A stretch of 64,000 bases of DNA from MPNP01 sp026709725. Its GTDB lineage: Bacteria; Pseudomonadota; Alphaproteobacteria; Rhodobacterales; Rhodobacteraceae. The notes beneath the pieces were generated by a model. The model was not told the DNA's origin. It made no database searches and was given only the letters and a program-made list of their open reading frames with translations. This document shows positions 1 through 8,921 of the stretch, piece by piece. Location: positions 930,001 through 994,000 of the forward strand of contig OZ241384.1 in assembly GCA_965200805.1 (NCBI GenBank), in the 5' to 3' direction. The position numbers and the translations under genes were made by a program. Position 1 is the stretch's first letter. Each line of letters begins with the position of its first letter.

Positions 1-674
1 TCTCTCAAACGATAGACACAAAGAAAAAGACGCTCAGAAACGGTCTCCAGTTGATCTTCAGATGAGACCCTTACGACACTTCGATCTCGACCGCTGAGCG
101 ATTTTATCTCCACCGCTGTATCACCGAAAATGAAATCATGGTGAACACTATCCGGACCACACCATGCCTGTACCGCTTCAGCATCTGTCATGTGCTCTGC
201 CTTCAAAAAGCGCAAAAAACTCAACTCGGCAAACAGACCCCGCACCTCCTCAGCAGAGAGGACACGAGATCTTTTGATTGCAAGAAAAGCCTTCCAACGC
301 TTTATGTGATTCAAGGTGATGCCCAGTGCCGCTGTTGGACTAGCAACCCCCTTAAGGTTCTTGATCAGTGCCTGACAAAGTCCGTGAAAGAGGTCACGAT
401 CTTCATACTTCTCGAGAATGAGAATTAAGCCTTGCCTGCCCGGCTCCGGCAGATGTCGCAGATCAATCTCTATTCCATTCACATTGGTTACATTCGCTGC
501 GTTTTTTCGGAATTGCTCCGCATGCTCACCTTTTAACTGAACAATGAACAGACACTGTCCCTGGATATTTTTACCCCAGCAGAGAGCTACATCACCCGGA
601 GACGTTACATAACGCACAGTATAATCACTGTCCGGCGTCTTCATTTCATCCCACGGTGCCTTGCTACTCGTCAT
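1..674 (-). CDS. PD-(D/E)XK motif protein (DUF4420-like), cut by window edge
   Basis: The first 224 codons of a protein whose 3' part lies outside the window. The reading frame is open from an ATG at 674 to base 1. Near residues 180-191 it carries D-F-I-F-G-D-T-A-V-E-I-K, which fits the D...ExK metal-binding core of PD-(D/E)XK nucleases, and a conserved-looking Glu at about 150. The layout is that of the 'PD-(D/E)XK motif protein' (DUF4420) found beside Z1 and MutL-like ATPases. The start overlaps the Z1 stop by 11 bases, so the two genes are translationally coupled. The inferred role is the nuclease of a multi-gene defence system. Family assignment is from motif and context; activity is not shown. 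Confidence 0.82.
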   Translation of the reverse strand, partial: MTSSKAPWDEMKTPDSDYTVRYVTSPGDVALCWGKNIQGQCLFIVQLKGEHAEQFRKNAANVTNVNGIEIDLRHLPEPGRQGLILILEKYEDRDLFHGLCQALIKNLKGVASPTAALGITLNHIKRWKAFLAIKRSRVLSAEEVRGLFAELSFLRFLKAEHMTDAEAVQAWCGPDSVHHDFIFGDTAVEIKSLSGRDRSVVRVSSEDQLETVSERLFLCVYRLR

Positions 675-3321
675 AGTCGTCCTCTTCATCAGGCGTATCA
701 AATGATTTACCCTGCATGCGTTCGATCCAGACCCGGTTTACAACAACCTCAACATTGTCCTGATAATGACCCAGTGGGAAGCTAAGGCCGAAAGCAGGCA
801 CCCTTACACCGGCATTCTTTTTCCCCAATTCAAGTGCATGAAGCATTAATAACGGCTTCCTCCGAACAGATCTGTAATGAAAGTCAGATGGCGCTTTGTC
901 AGCATCAATTTCACGCGCCAGTGCTTCAGCTTTCTCTTTCTGTCGTTGGTTAAGCCCGAGCTTCTCATCACCACGGCTGGCAACGCGATCCTTACTTGTT
1001 CGCCAGGCATCGCCCTCAGGACTGGCACTGGCACGCCCCTGAGCTCCCAGCCTATAGTTTTCTTTGTCTTCACCGTTAGATGGAATGGATATCAGGAGGA
1101 CATCTCCATAATCGTAGTATTTTGAAAGTGACCGGAGATAGTTGAGGGCCGCGTCCTTTCGATCGGCAAAATCCCTGTGACAGCGGAATATGGTAAGAAA
1201 CTCCTCTATTTCTGAGATTTTTGCATTGCGTGCCAGCCAGCCTTTTTCAGTCTCCTCCAGATCGCCACAACCAAAATTTTTTCTCCAGTATCTAGCAATT
1301 TGTTCTTCATTCGCGGCGTTAATCTTTGGGTCAGATGGCAGGAGATAGCTCTCAACAATCCTACCGCTAAAGTTCTGTTTCACTTTTATCTTCTCACCAC
1401 CTCTCATCTTATTTGCGGCGGTGATGAGCAACTCGTCAGGGTGGGTCCTTACATAAAGACCGAATTGCTTCGGGCTTACATTGTTTTGCCGCATTGTCCT
1501 GATTTGCTGGCGCAACTCCTCCGATGCTTCAGCAATATGTCCGTACCAATTGATTGAGTCAGGATGCAAATGGACTCGGCAAAGATCCTGGTAATCGGGT
1601 CTGTATCCGAACCACCGCGCCATCTGCATGAGCGTGTCATACATACGGGTGTTACGATACATGTAACTCACAGTGAGTCCCTCAATTGTAAGGCCGCGAG
1701 ATAGGCTCAACCCGCCAATGACGATCGCGGTAAGGCTGTTGCCGTCACTTTCATACTTCCGGTAGTCCAGTGCTTCGTCAGATTTACTGTTCACAACAAA
1801 TATTCGAAGGTTGTCGAATACATCATTTAAGACGCCTTTGACCTCAATCCATGTTCTGCCGCAATTGTAATAATCCTCTTCAAAGCACGATTTTAGCGCG
1901 ATCATGATTTCATTCTTCTGTGATATCAACTCCGGCATCGCATAATTTGCTTTCACTGCCTGCCGAACTTTCTTTTCATAGAGACTCACAAAACTGCGCA
2001 CACCATTTTGAATTGCCATAAAACGTGAGACGTTGATCATCATTGAGCAGTGCTTGTGAACCTGTCCTCTCAAATTTCGTACGGCTCTGGCAATGATAAA
2101 CTGGTTGATTGACCTGTAAAGACTCGGCGGGATCTCAGGGACCTGATCATCTTTCTTGTGTGAAAACGGCAGGAATTTATCGCAATCCAAAATAGGACTT
2201 ACAATTCCCTCACTACTGTCCTCATCAAGGAAGACTTCATCCGGTCCAAAATAAGTGTTGGGCGCATCAAGACTAACGATGAAGTCGCGAGGGAATAGTT
2301 CCTTGTATACTTCCTTGTCGTAAGTATCCGGGTTGATGAAAATATTCGCAAAGGGCGTGGCAGTGTACGCAACATAACATGACTTTGCGAATAAGTTCAA
2401 TATTTTCCTCAGTGACGCATTTGTTTTGGTAGGGTCGAGTTCAGGTCTGTTGGTGTTGATGGATGCATTATCAGCTTCATCATCAATCATTAGCATAGGA
2501 ACATCGGCGATCTCATCACCTGCCTGTGCGTTCATTTCCTTGAGCCAGAAATAAAGTGCTTCGAGGGTTCGAACATTCTTCTTGATAACCAGAACTGTTG
2601 GCTTGTTAAGATCGTTTATCTTCCATCCACTTTGGTTGGCGGTCTTCTTGCTGAAATCATCATTGATATTTGTAAGCGTTGCTGGATGTGGATAGTCTCG
2701 GGTTGTCCCAACGCCGACAGGAATACGGTTTCCGGGATCACTTGATCGCCCGATGAATCCCTCGTCAATGCGTTCCTGGGTCTGTTTTCTCAGATTGTTG
2801 TGGATACCGGCAATGACAATGATAAACTTATATCCCGCATCTGCGGCTTTGGCGATGACATCGATATAGTTCGCTGTTTTTCCGGACTGCACATGTCCGA
2901 TAACGAGGCCTCGCCGATCCCATTTTCCTTCACAACCAGGATCTTGCAAATGACCCAGAATTTTCATTCCAACATCACTTAGGGACTGAACAACCGTTGG
3001 ATGCATCAGAGCACCCTTCAGATATTCCTCATAAGCCTCGGAATATATCCACTTGATATCATTACGCTTGTACACCCATTCGTCATCGTGTTTTGCCTCG
3101 ACATCAACAAGGGAAACACCAGCGCCCATATGAGAGTCAACAGCAATGAGCACATCCTCTATGACCGCTTGAAGTGGAATATCGTCAAATTTGTACACAG
3201 CAGCCAATTCTTGAGCGCGCCTGCCAACATCTTCGCGAGATGGTGTCTTTGCTGACCGTGCCAGTAATGAAATCAGTGCTCTTGTAAGATTCTTTTGATC
3301 CTCAACCCTATTGGGATTCAT
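664..3321 (-). CDS. Z1 domain helicase-like ATPase
   Basis: This 885-residue protein has a Walker A GHVQSGKTA (residues 142-150), a DEAD-type Walker B at 280-284, a motif III-like YTATPFANIF (319-328), the GGLSLSRGLTIEG stretch typical of the Z1 domain (536-548) and an arginine-finger-like QMARWFGYRP (566-575). Z1 proteins are superfamily II-like ATPases found with MutL/MORC-type GHKL ATPases in restriction-like and Mza defence systems. The ATG overlaps the GHKL stop by four bases (ATGA). Length and motifs are complete, so it should be functional. Inferred role: motor or DNA-remodelling subunit of the operon 1-6771. Confidence 0.93.
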   Translation of the reverse strand: MNPNRVEDQKNLTRALISLLARSAKTPSREDVGRRAQELAAVYKFDDIPLQAVIEDVLIAVDSHMGAGVSLVDVEAKHDDEWVYKRNDIKWIYSEAYEEYLKGALMHPTVVQSLSDVGMKILGHLQDPGCEGKWDRRGLVIGHVQSGKTANYIDVIAKAADAGYKFIIVIAGIHNNLRKQTQERIDEGFIGRSSDPGNRIPVGVGTTRDYPHPATLTNINDDFSKKTANQSGWKINDLNKPTVLVIKKNVRTLEALYFWLKEMNAQAGDEIADVPMLMIDDEADNASINTNRPELDPTKTNASLRKILNLFAKSCYVAYTATPFANIFINPDTYDKEVYKELFPRDFIVSLDAPNTYFGPDEVFLDEDSSEGIVSPILDCDKFLPFSHKKDDQVPEIPPSLYRSINQFIIARAVRNLRGQVHKHCSMMINVSRFMAIQNGVRSFVSLYEKKVRQAVKANYAMPELISQKNEIMIALKSCFEEDYYNCGRTWIEVKGVLNDVFDNLRIFVVNSKSDEALDYRKYESDGNSLTAIVIGGLSLSRGLTIEGLTVSYMYRNTRMYDTLMQMARWFGYRPDYQDLCRVHLHPDSINWYGHIAEASEELRQQIRTMRQNNVSPKQFGLYVRTHPDELLITAANKMRGGEKIKVKQNFSGRIVESYLLPSDPKINAANEEQIARYWRKNFGCGDLEETEKGWLARNAKISEIEEFLTIFRCHRDFADRKDAALNYLRSLSKYYDYGDVLLISIPSNGEDKENYRLGAQGRASASPEGDAWRTSKDRVASRGDEKLGLNQRQKEKAEALAREIDADKAPSDFHYRSVRRKPLLMLHALELGKKNAGVRVPAFGLSFPLGHYQDNVEVVVNRVWIERMQGKSFDTPDEEDDYDE

Positions 3322-4802
3322 TTAACAATCTCTGTCGTAATGTAATCTTCAGCAATATCCTCATACCCTTCAATAAATCTGGTTGACCTCATCACTTCTC
3401 TGAAGACTTCGACATCAACATCTCCATCATCAAAAAGACATGATTTTAAGGATGTGAGACGGTTATGGATTTCGTCATGAGATACTACTCCTTGCTGATG
3501 GATATCGCGTGGGTTGGTTGAGTAATCAGAATAGATCATCTCCACCGGCAGTGAAGAGGAAATCGCCTCAATAAGGGTTATAAGGCGGTGATCATTTTCG
3601 CCGACAAGATCCGAGCGAAGTGCATTAACCAACGGATGCTCCATGTTTACAAAATAACGGATGCACCCATGATCTGCATAGCGCTCCCAAAGCGGGACAT
3701 TGATCTCATCAAATAGTTTTTTCCCTCTGCCTCGATGTACTCTTGTGCTACGAATAGCAACTTTTTCTATGATCTGCCGTAAGCGGGTCCGGACTGCTAC
3801 AGGCGGACATGCACGTGACTTTTTGATATCTATGGTCCACATCTCATCAAGGCAGTTTGGAAAGTCGATCTGTACACGAGCTAATTTGGTGGACTCACCT
3901 TTTGGAATAAGCCTGAACCAGTCACCCCATGCCATCAGTCGTCCATTTCTGTAAATGTATGCACCCTGGTTGGAGATGAAATCACTTCTGTTCTGATAGA
4001 AGTTGTATTCTACTGCGCTCAGTTTACTGTGGTGCGGGAGAATATAAGGCTGCATATGAATTGTCTCACCTTCAATTCTGACCACTTCCTTAGGAAGAAT
4101 TTGTGTTGCCGGGTTCTTCCCGCAAAATGGATCAAATGAATTAATTACATGGCCATTGAGTGAGAGTGTGAGCTTCTCCCGTCCACGAATCTCGCCAGTC
4201 AGAAATCGGTGAAATACCAAGGAAAGATGACGCTCGACCGCATCGAGTTTTTCATTGACGATCTCATCACGCTTAGCACCGGTTTCATCTTCAAAAATCC
4301 GATCAAGGTTGCGCCAAACAACTGCTGTTCCCTTCTCCCCAATCAAATCATGAAACGGGAGATTTGCAATCTCCTCCGGTTCAAGCACAGCAATGAGCCA
4401 GTCGTCTTTTTTGTAAACTGTTTCGAGGTTCCATTCTGCAGCACACAATCCATTACCACTGTTGCTAACGACAGTCAGTCTTTGACACTGCGAAAATGAT
4501 GCGGTCTTAAGTCCCAGCCCAAAGCGACCAAGGTCATTTGGTGATCGGGTCTCTGATGGGTTTTTTGAGCCATGACGCAAAGCATTGATGATGGACGACT
4601 CATCCATGCCATTTCCGTTATCAATTATTCCGAGCGTTGGTTTCTCCCGGCTCAAATCGCAGATGATATCGACTTTGTTTGCTTCTGCAGAGATACAGTT
4701 GTCGACAATGTCAGCAATTGCGGTTTCGAGCGAATAGCCAAGATCACGCATAGAGGCTGACAGCGAAGATGCACTCGGAGGCAAGTGAATCTCTCTGGAC
4801 AT
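3318..4802 (-). CDS. MutL/MORC-type GHKL ATPase of defence operon
   Basis: This 494-residue protein opens with a GHKL ATP-binding fold: N-box ETAIADIVDNCISA with Asn35, G1 box DNGNGMD at 61-67, and the lid motif GRFGLGLKTASFS at 92-104. These are the ATP and Mg-binding elements of Hsp90/MutL/MORC proteins. No MutL endonuclease motif is visible in the C-terminal half, which may serve dimerisation or DNA binding. It overlaps vsr by one base (TGATG) and the Z1 gene by four, so translation is coupled. MutL-like ATPases of this kind are known from restriction-modification islands and the Mza defence system; a housekeeping repair role is less likely here. Confidence 0.9.
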   Translation of the reverse strand: MSREIHLPPSASSLSASMRDLGYSLETAIADIVDNCISAEANKVDIICDLSREKPTLGIIDNGNGMDESSIINALRHGSKNPSETRSPNDLGRFGLGLKTASFSQCQRLTVVSNSGNGLCAAEWNLETVYKKDDWLIAVLEPEEIANLPFHDLIGEKGTAVVWRNLDRIFEDETGAKRDEIVNEKLDAVERHLSLVFHRFLTGEIRGREKLTLSLNGHVINSFDPFCGKNPATQILPKEVVRIEGETIHMQPYILPHHSKLSAVEYNFYQNRSDFISNQGAYIYRNGRLMAWGDWFRLIPKGESTKLARVQIDFPNCLDEMWTIDIKKSRACPPVAVRTRLRQIIEKVAIRSTRVHRGRGKKLFDEINVPLWERYADHGCIRYFVNMEHPLVNALRSDLVGENDHRLITLIEAISSSLPVEMIYSDYSTNPRDIHQQGVVSHDEIHNRLTSLKSCLFDDGDVDVEVFREVMRSTRFIEGYEDIAEDYITTEIVK

Positions 4803-5224
4803 CAGATTTCCTCTCTCAACTGCATGGATAAACTGCTGATGATCTTGAGAGGATCACTTGCGATTTCACATTCCCAGATCACAAAAACACTCCAGCCAAG
4901 ATTCATCAATTCATTTGTTTTTCTGGCATCACGCTCCACGGTTTCATCAAACTTTTTTCGCCAGAAATCTTTATTGGACTTTGGTGTAGTCGCATACCGA
5001 CAACCCGGGTGGCGATGCCAGTAACAACCATTTACAAAGATTGCTGTCCGATATTTGGGGAGAACAATATCAGGTTTTCCCGGTAGTTTCCTGTCATGAA
5101 GTCGATAACGGAAACCGGCTTGATGCAGCAGTGATCTCAGTTGACGTTCAGGCAGTGTGTTTTCACTGCGGATTCGTGACATATTCCAACTACGATGCTC
5201 TCGTGAAATCCGATCAGCCATCAT
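4802..5224 (-). CDS. vsr: Very short patch repair endonuclease Vsr
   Basis: Vsr nicks DNA 5' of the T in T:G mismatches that arise when 5-methylcytosine deaminates. The 140-residue length is normal. Visible family motifs are SRIRSENTLPE (residues 16-26), GKPDIVLPKYR with the catalytic Asp52, and FVNGCYWHRHPGC (63-75) with the metal-site histidines. It lies directly downstream of the cytosine methylase and overlaps it by four bases (ATGA), the usual dcm-vsr partnership. Here the pair is fused into a longer defence operon, so Vsr probably limits C-to-T mutation caused by the operon's own methylase. Confidence 0.95.
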   Translation of the reverse strand: MMADRISREHRSWNMSRIRSENTLPERQLRSLLHQAGFRYRLHDRKLPGKPDIVLPKYRTAIFVNGCYWHRHPGCRYATTPKSNKDFWRKKFDETVERDARKTNELMNLGWSVFVIWECEIASDPLKIISSLSMQLREEI

Positions 5225-6771
5225 TTGATCTCACCGGCCCTGTTGAGAACATCAGCTATGATCTCAGCGATCTGTCTGGCAAGATATACAGGCACAGCAT
5301 TGCCAACCTGGTGGTACTGAGCCGTTCTGGGCCCTTCAAACTTGTAGTTGTCGGGAAATGTCTGAAGTCTCGCAGCTTCCCGAACGGTCAGGCTGCGGCA
5401 TTGTCTTGGGTCATAATGAATAAAATAATGACCATCCTTTGAGATGTGAGAGGTGATTGTAGTTGAAACCCTGTCCGGCATTTGCACCCTGAAGCGGTCT
5501 GCAAATAACTTCCCCTCTTTTCCCAACTTGACATTCTTATGCTGAGGGAGAAGTGAGTTAGGAAAATCCGCTAAACGCGGGCTTCTCTTTGTTACCTTTG
5601 CATACGCCGCTGCATAAGCATAACGTTGGAGGTCTGATCTCATATGCGCTCGAGTCTCATGCCCAGTCAATACACCGAGTCTTGGATCAGCAAGCATGGA
5701 AATCGAGGCATGGTGTAGTAATTGTGGGGACTTATAATTGGAAGATGACCGTTCAGCAGCCACAAGCCCGCCGTTTGCCAGATCATCAATTATTCGCAAA
5801 ACATCAGATGCATAAGGTAATCCGTTCAATTCTAGCTCAATCTGACCATTCTTGAGATCCGAGATTGCATTAGACCATGCATCATAGCAGTCCCTTTGGC
5901 GCGATAGTCCACTCCTTACAGCAGGCAAATCAGAAATAGTTTCACGAACTGTAGGGGAAGAATGAGCCTTAAGTATCCCTGGTTGTACACTGATATCGTC
6001 TCGAACACCAACAATGAGTATTCGATGTCGTGCCTGTGGCACACCAAAGTCTTCAGAGCGCACAAGAAATCTTTGTGGATCGTCGTTTGCAGTGTAGTTA
6101 CCTGGTTCAGATAGCGAATACAGATTGTAGCGATGCCTGTTACGTCGATTCTTGAGTGAAGACTGTGGATCAGACAAATCTTCCAATATACGATTGATCG
6201 TCAGATCTCCGGCAATTCTTGCAGAGAGGAGACCTTTTACATTTTCCATCACGAAAACCGGCGGACAATGTTCAGCTATGATTTGCAGATATTCACAATA
6301 TAGAAAGTGGCGTTCATCTTCCTCAAATGCGGGATCGGAACGCATCCGTGACCGCCCTGCCAGCGAATAGGCCTGACAGGGAGGACCTCCAACCAGCACC
6401 CAGCTTTTCCTTTTCCCAAGCACACCCCTGATAAGCTCGCTGACTCTGGCGCGGTTTTCGGGTCCTAGTTCTAAACGAACCGAGCTTTTTTCAGCAGATT
6501 CAGCAGATTCCGGATGTTTGCCGAAGAGCTCTTTTTGATCTATGCCGCCTCGGAGGTAGTCGTAGTACAGATCGGGCACCTCGCCGGGTCCAAAACGTCT
6601 GAAAAAGTGGCGTAGCAACAAAGTACTGTATGCATTTTCATCACACTCAATCGATAAGGCATCCTCAAAGCACCGCCGCTTGTTATCGTCTTCAAACGAG
6701 GAAAATCCTTCGCCAAGGCCTCCGGGCCCGGCGAAGATATCGATAACTGGATAGGAAATCTGTCTGGCCAC
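5221..6771 (-). CDS. dcm: DNA (cytosine-5-)-methyltransferase
   Basis: A 516-residue C5 cytosine methylase. Motif I is VIDIFAGPGGLGEGF (residues 9-23, SAM binding), motif IV is GGPPCQ with catalytic Cys132, motif VI is ENV at 176-178, motif VIII is QARHRILIVG, and motifs IX-X are RLQTFPDNYKF and QVGNAVP near the C-terminus. The region between motifs VIII and IX, the target-recognition part, is long. Start codon is GTG, preceded by an AAGG-type ribosome site. First gene of the five-gene operon. It may mark self DNA for the downstream nuclease/ATPase set; the target sequence cannot be read from the protein. Confidence 0.95.
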   Translation of the reverse strand: MARQISYPVIDIFAGPGGLGEGFSSFEDDNKRRCFEDALSIECDENAYSTLLLRHFFRRFGPGEVPDLYYDYLRGGIDQKELFGKHPESAESAEKSSVRLELGPENRARVSELIRGVLGKRKSWVLVGGPPCQAYSLAGRSRMRSDPAFEEDERHFLYCEYLQIIAEHCPPVFVMENVKGLLSARIAGDLTINRILEDLSDPQSSLKNRRNRHRYNLYSLSEPGNYTANDDPQRFLVRSEDFGVPQARHRILIVGVRDDISVQPGILKAHSSPTVRETISDLPAVRSGLSRQRDCYDAWSNAISDLKNGQIELELNGLPYASDVLRIIDDLANGGLVAAERSSSNYKSPQLLHHASISMLADPRLGVLTGHETRAHMRSDLQRYAYAAAYAKVTKRSPRLADFPNSLLPQHKNVKLGKEGKLFADRFRVQMPDRVSTTITSHISKDGHYFIHYDPRQCRSLTVREAARLQTFPDNYKFEGPRTAQYHQVGNAVPVYLARQIAEIIADVLNRAGEIK

Positions 6772-7277
6772 TCACTACCTTTTTGAGGTTTCCAATAATC
6801 AAGAATCGAAACCATATCCAGCCCTACTATTTCCACTTCTCCCCATCCGCATGAACCTTGGGGAATCCCAGGAGATTCAACATGCCTGCTGAGCCAGCAT
6901 TAGGGAAAATCGGCCCTTGCAAGCAAATGGGAATGTCCGGGTCATCCCTCCGCTCGGGCTCTGTCCCTACTTCAGTTTGTTGCTCTTGCGTTGTAATTCA
7001 GACTGGGAGTGAGGCTGTTAAGTCCAAACATCATCAATGTGAATCACACCTATTCAGGGTGAAGGGGAGTATTTTTGAGGCTCTGGATTCCACCACCCGG
7101 AATCTTGATGGACCTTCACTCACGGTAAAGATCAGAACTGCAATCCCGCCCGGTACAGTTCAAGGCACACACCTATCCCGGAGAACCGATCAATTACTCA
7201 AAAAAACTTGAAAGATTGTTTCCTATGGGATAGCGTTCCTTCAAGAGGAGAACATAACAAACTCAGGCAGGCAGACA
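6772..7277. other. Gap between defence operon and core genes
   Basis: About 500 bases that hold the divergent promoters of dcm (minus) and the SLT lipoprotein (plus). A 117-codon plus-strand frame (6858-7211) exists but has no family likeness, no clear ribosome site and odd composition, so I do not call it a gene. No tRNA, integrase or att-like repeat was recognised at this edge of the defence operon. Confidence 0.5.
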
Positions 7278-7859
7278 ATGCTCAAGATGCGATGGATACC
7301 TTTGATAGTGTTGCTGGCTGGCTGCGCCGGCATTCTGCCAAACAGTTCCAGCACACCGGGTAATATTGAAAACGCCTGCTCCATCGTCCGCTCCAAACCG
7401 CTATGGCGGGCCGAGATGCGGGATGTAGAGCGCAAATGGGGCACTCCAACATCAGTCCAGATGGCCATAATCTACCATGAAAGCAGCTTTCGTGCAAGGG
7501 CCCGCACACCAATGAAACGTCTCTGGGGCATCTTTCCCACCGGACGCGTCAGCTCCGCCTACGGCTATGCCCAGGCACTTGACGGCACCTGGAACTGGTA
7601 TCGTGATGAAACCGGTCGCCGGTTTGCCCGGCGTGACAACTTCGGTGATGCGGTCGATTTCATTGGCTGGTACAACAACAAGTCAAACAATCAGCTTGGC
7701 ATCAGCAAGACGGACACCCGTCGGCTTTATCTGGCCTATCACGAGGGCCACACGGGCTACAAACGAGGCAGTTACAACAAAAAGCCGTGGCTGCTGAGAG
7801 TTGCCGGTAACGCAGATGAAACAGAGCGGAAATACCGGGAACAACTCCGAACCTGCTGA
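7278..7859 (+). CDS. SLT-type transglycosylase lipoprotein
   Basis: A 193-residue lipoprotein. The N-terminus MLKMRWIPLIVLLAGC is a lipoprotein signal with lipobox LAGC and lipidated Cys16. The body resembles transglycosylase SLT family 4: IIYHESSF holds the likely catalytic Glu68, followed by YGYAQALDGTWNWY and a late YLAYHEGHTGY segment. Predicted location is the periplasmic face of the inner or outer membrane, where such enzymes cleave peptidoglycan glycan strands. Single gene, with a lolA gene convergent downstream. Domain call is from motif recognition; substrate is inferred. Confidence 0.82.
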   Translation: MLKMRWIPLIVLLAGCAGILPNSSSTPGNIENACSIVRSKPLWRAEMRDVERKWGTPTSVQMAIIYHESSFRARARTPMKRLWGIFPTGRVSSAYGYAQALDGTWNWYRDETGRRFARRDNFGDAVDFIGWYNNKSNNQLGISKTDTRRLYLAYHEGHTGYKRGSYNKKPWLLRVAGNADETERKYREQLRTC

Positions 7860-8109
7860 TCCGGGGGCATCGCATCGTATTGAGTGCGCCTTCAGGAACC
7901 GATCAGGTCAGGACCCCGGATAAATTCACACAGAGTCCCTGCACCGAACAGGATCGGGGAAATTTCGCTCGGGCAGTGCGGGTGGGTATTCTCAAGCCAC
8001 CGAAATGTCCGGGATACTGATCTGGTGGTGAGACTGGTTGCCCTGGTGATGCGGCCAGCGGCCTCATTTGATCGTCCCGGCAAGGGCGTGCCATTGTCGT
8101 GGGCCGGTT

Positions 8110-8754
8110 TTACGAGTCGGGGAACAGGCGTTCACGCAGCTGCTCGATGCTGAAATGACCTTGCGGGAAACTGACATCCTCATTGATTTCGTCAAAAACC
8201 ATTGTGGTCTCATTGCCCTGGGCATCCTGATAAACCCAGCCTCGCAGCGCGAGCGGATCATTGTGAAAGTACAGCGTGATCGACTCATCGGTCGACTTGC
8301 TGAGAGCGAGATTGATCCGGCTTCCCTCGGGACTGGTTTCCAGGGATCGGAAGTGTTCCGCATCAGCAAGATTGATGTTCCGTCCTATAAACACCTCAAA
8401 TGGTGTCCGACTCAAGGGGTATTGAGCCGGGCCGGTGTTGGCGTTGAGATCAAAGACCGCCACGCGCCGTCCGGCCACCAGAATGATTGCATGATTCGGT
8501 GGTGAGTAATCAATCCGGGCATGCCAGGGCCGGCGAAAGGAGAACAGTCCACTCGACTGCGATCCATCAGGGTTGTATTGTACAAATGCTGTCTCACCCA
8601 CATTCAGGGCCTCGATATAGGCACTCATATCCGCCGCCGTGACGGGATTGCCAGCTGTGTCATCGGCCATGGCTGGAAGCACGGCAAACAGCAGAACTGC
8701 AAGACCTGTCCTCAGCCCGGTCATGCACAGGCATTGAGCGGGTGCCGGAATCAT
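8110..8754 (-). CDS. lolA: LolA-like outer-membrane lipoprotein carrier
   Basis: LolA carries lipoproteins across the periplasm from LolCDE to the outer membrane. After a signal peptide (hydrophobic stretch ending in AMA) the protein reads ADMSAYIEALNVGETAFVQY, then a beta-rich body with SGLFSFRRPWHARIDY, the usual LolA order. The start at 8754 is chosen because AGGAG sits three bases before the ATG and the signal peptide follows; the ATG at 8724 is an alternative, and a longer frame to 8892 lacks support. Downstream of ftsK in the same direction, an arrangement common in Alphaproteobacteria. Confidence 0.85.
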   Translation of the reverse strand: MIPAPAQCLCMTGLRTGLAVLLFAVLPAMADDTAGNPVTAADMSAYIEALNVGETAFVQYNPDGSQSSGLFSFRRPWHARIDYSPPNHAIILVAGRRVAVFDLNANTGPAQYPLSRTPFEVFIGRNINLADAEHFRSLETSPEGSRINLALSKSTDESITLYFHNDPLALRGWVYQDAQGNETTMVFDEINEDVSFPQGHFSIEQLRERLFPDS

Positions 8755-8921
8755 GATCTCCTGATGACGCATGGCCTGTTCAGACCTGTTGCGAGAGACC
8801 GGCACCTGTTGTTCTTTTCTGATCTGCCGTTGTTCTTCCATGATTTGATCCAGAGATTCCATTTGTGGGCCGATGTGATGCGGGTGCAGCATGCTGATTG
8901 ATTCCGCACACAGGTGATCGA

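Noticed and set aside
6858..7211. 117-codon plus-strand frame beside the defence operon
   Set aside because: No ribosome site, no motif and no coding-like composition.
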